Position numbers and translations under genes: made by a program. DNA of 64,000 nt from Lucifuga dentata (lineage: Eukaryota; Chordata; Actinopteri; Ophidiiformes; Bythitidae). Shown here piece after piece: positions 62,511-64,000 of this stretch. The notes below the pieces were generated by a model. The model had not been told where the DNA came from. It ran no database searches and was given only the letters and a program-made list of their open reading frames with translations. Location: positions 248,001 to 312,000 of the forward strand of contig VXCM01000064.1 of assembly GCA_014773175.1 (NCBI GenBank), in the 5' to 3' direction. Numbering within the stretch: position 1 is the first letter of the stretch; each line of letters begins with the position of its first letter.

Positions 62511-62696
62511 TTAAAGGGGTACTACACTCAATTTATGTCTCAATCCCACCCAGGGTGACATGAATTATTAGTAGAATAGCTCCTTTTCCATAAGATTATC
62601 ATTAAGAGTTTTTTGGAGTGCATGTGGAAGTTAATATTGCTAGATCAAATCACCAAAATCTTGATAAACTGTATCTTTTTGAAGTATACCCTTTAA
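62511..62696 (+). mobile_element. short TTAA-flanked MITE (Kolobok/piggyBac-like ends)
   Basis: The 186-base unit opens TTAAAGGGGTACTACACT and closes GAAGTATACCCTTTAA. The ends are inverted copies (AAAGGGGTACTAC against AAAGGGTATACTTC) just inside identical TTAA tetramers, the target duplication expected of Kolobok and piggyBac elements. The internal sequence is AT-rich and non-coding. The superfamily is inferred from TTAA plus the AAGGG start. Confidence 0.6.
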
Positions 62697-62744
62697 CCTT
62701 TAGCCAAATAGTCATTTTCTGTTTTTCTTTTTAAAGAGACTTGC

Positions 62745-62783
62745 ATGCATGGAGTTGAATTTCAGTGCAAATGGAAAATCCTT
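62745..62783 (+). repeat. dispersed direct repeat, copy A
   Basis: ATGCATGGAGTTGAATTTCA followed by GTGC and AAATGGAAAATCCTT. It matches 63651-63689 at 36 of 39 positions, with a 23-base perfect core; all three differences are transitions. Confidence 0.85.
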
Positions 62784-63650
62784 CTTTGCATATGCAGTAT
62801 ATGTTTTTATTGACAATAAAATGCTATGTTCCAGCAAAGAACACCAAGTATCATACCTCATTACCAATTCTTGGCCCAAATATTTTATTTCTTATACGAC
62901 ATCACCTGCATTAATTTACAGTGTAAAATATACAATTATATTTACTTATACATAAAAGTATGCCAGTTGTTTTTTGCAGGTTTGGACAGAATCAAGTTTT
63001 AAAATATTGTATACATGGATGTCTTTTAGGGTGTAGATAATAAAAAATAACATGGGAGATAATCTCTCTGTATAGATCTCACTTTATCTCTCTTTTTTTT
63101 TCTCCTGTTCCTGATTGTCACTTTTACTCTCCAACTCTCTCACTTTCTTGGTTATTCCTCTCTTGTCCAGTCCTAAACAGACTCTGTCACTGTAAGATGA
63201 AAATAAAATGATTTATGTTGTCCCCCTCCCCACTTGTTCAAAGTAATGAGATTCCATATTTCAACTGACTTGACAGATGGATTGGAAATTAAAAGCCCTA
63301 GATAAGTAATGCCTTTTTGATGTTGGACTGTGAATAACTCACACAGGCTGATTGATTTCTAAAATCTTGTGACAAAGTGTGCATGCTGTACAGGGGACAA
63401 CAAGCCCATACCACTGTATGTCACACATTACTTAATGTGGAGGGTCCGGTTCAGAAAATGCACTTTTCAGGAAACCTTATTCTTATTCACTGCAGTATAT
63501 TAGAATAGTATTTGGTCGATATTTATAGGAGGGATTGTCGCTAAAGCAAGAAGAGAGGCAATGCATTATGTAGGAGTAGGCGTTTCACCTTGGAAATGAC
63601 AGTGGTGCAGTATTAGTTTGAATTACTTGGCAGATATTTCCCATTTTGAA

Positions 63651-63689
63651 ATGCATGGAGTTGAATTTCAGTGTAAATGGAAGATCTTT
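63651..63689 (+). repeat. dispersed direct repeat, copy B
   Basis: Second copy of the 39-base unit, about 900 bases from the first. Flanks are unrelated, so it is not part of a longer visible duplication. Confidence 0.85.
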
Positions 63690-64000
63690 AAATACACTGG
63701 ATAGCGATAACCCTCCACAGTATACAGGATAGGATGATAATTTGCACAATCCACACCTCAAAAACCCACCTGTAACTTGTTTGCCTCATTTCCTTTTTCT
63801 GGCAACAAGGGAGACCAATAAGCAATGATAACTTTTACTGGAATCTATCTGAACAGAGTAAAAGCCCTTAAAATTCTGTCGCTTTATATGTTGAAATAAT
63901 TTACAGTTTGTATTCACATCATGTCGATACTGCATATGACCTTTGTCTCCAGCAGAGTTCTGCTCTTGTTCTTCACAGAAGCTGGCACTACTACGCTTTC

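Larger units (their letters stand above)
62697..64000. other. non-coding stretch with a dispersed 39-bp repeat
   Basis: It contains two copies of a 39-base sequence (62745-62783 and 63651-63689). The frame at 62749-62955 begins inside the first copy and has no recognisable domain. The rest is unique to the end of the window. Confidence 0.5.

Noticed and set aside
1..64000. CRISPR arrays, bacterial operons, phage or plasmid genes
   Set aside because: Repeats present are microsatellites or eukaryotic mobile elements; there is no spacer-repeat periodicity or prokaryotic gene organisation.

Overview
The window looks like anonymous, gene-poor vertebrate nuclear DNA, most likely from a ray-finned (teleost, percomorph-like) fish. 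The reasons are these. It is dense in long dinucleotide arrays (AC, GT, GA, CT). It carries a decayed non-LTR retrotransposon with the reverse-transcriptase C-terminal motifs and 3' tail of the CR1/L2/Rex group. It has a tRNA-type SINE tail, three copies of a CAGTGGTGGAA-type hAT-like repeat, a mariner-like deletion derivative and a TTAA-flanked MITE. There is no bacterial-style gene packing. Nearly all open frames of 60-190 codons are chance frames or read through simple repeats. I could not recognise a complete protein-coding gene, tRNA, rRNA, known microRNA or CRISPR array. The species call is an inference from repeat content, not from a gene match.

Layout. 1-5640: non-coding, two AC arrays and an old hAT-like repeat copy (about 2104-2553). 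5640-8150: a microsatellite cluster (GT, CT, CAG, AC, GT, GA, poly-A). 8150-12500: an internally repetitive MITE-like stretch (8722-8900), a TAA array, and a mariner-like element with 44-bp terminal inverted repeats (11801-about 12185) that runs into a 191-base assembly gap. 12500-19850: non-coding, with an enhancer-like block at about 16940-17560. 19857-20800: the longest hAT-like repeat copy. 21000-31540: non-coding apart from one candidate alternative first exon (25567-25814). 31545-32297: the LINE fragment, followed by a third hAT-like copy (32598-32756). 37139-38512: a TTAA-type repeat, an hAT-like left end, and a short splice-donor-terminated coding remnant on the minus strand. 38513-48870: non-coding with contig-join artefacts, a putative G-quadruplex and a short telomere-like run. 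48880-49020: SINE. 49020-64000: non-coding, AT-rich and enhancer-like in parts, ending in a small TTAA MITE and a dispersed 39-bp repeat.

Assembly quality matters here. Besides the 191-base gap there are fourteen single-N joins, most of them inside homopolymers or dinucleotide arrays. At two of them (38122 and 41872) the 66 and 62 bases before the N are repeated exactly after it, so contig ends seem to have been abutted without merging. These apparent tandem duplications should not be read as biology.

No pathway or operon can be reconstructed. The window is best described as a gene desert or a very long intron or intergenic interval made of decayed mobile elements, simple repeats and possible regulatory DNA. 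The two items most worth a biological check are the candidate first exon at 25.6-25.8 kb and the exon-like minus-strand remnant at 38.4 kb.
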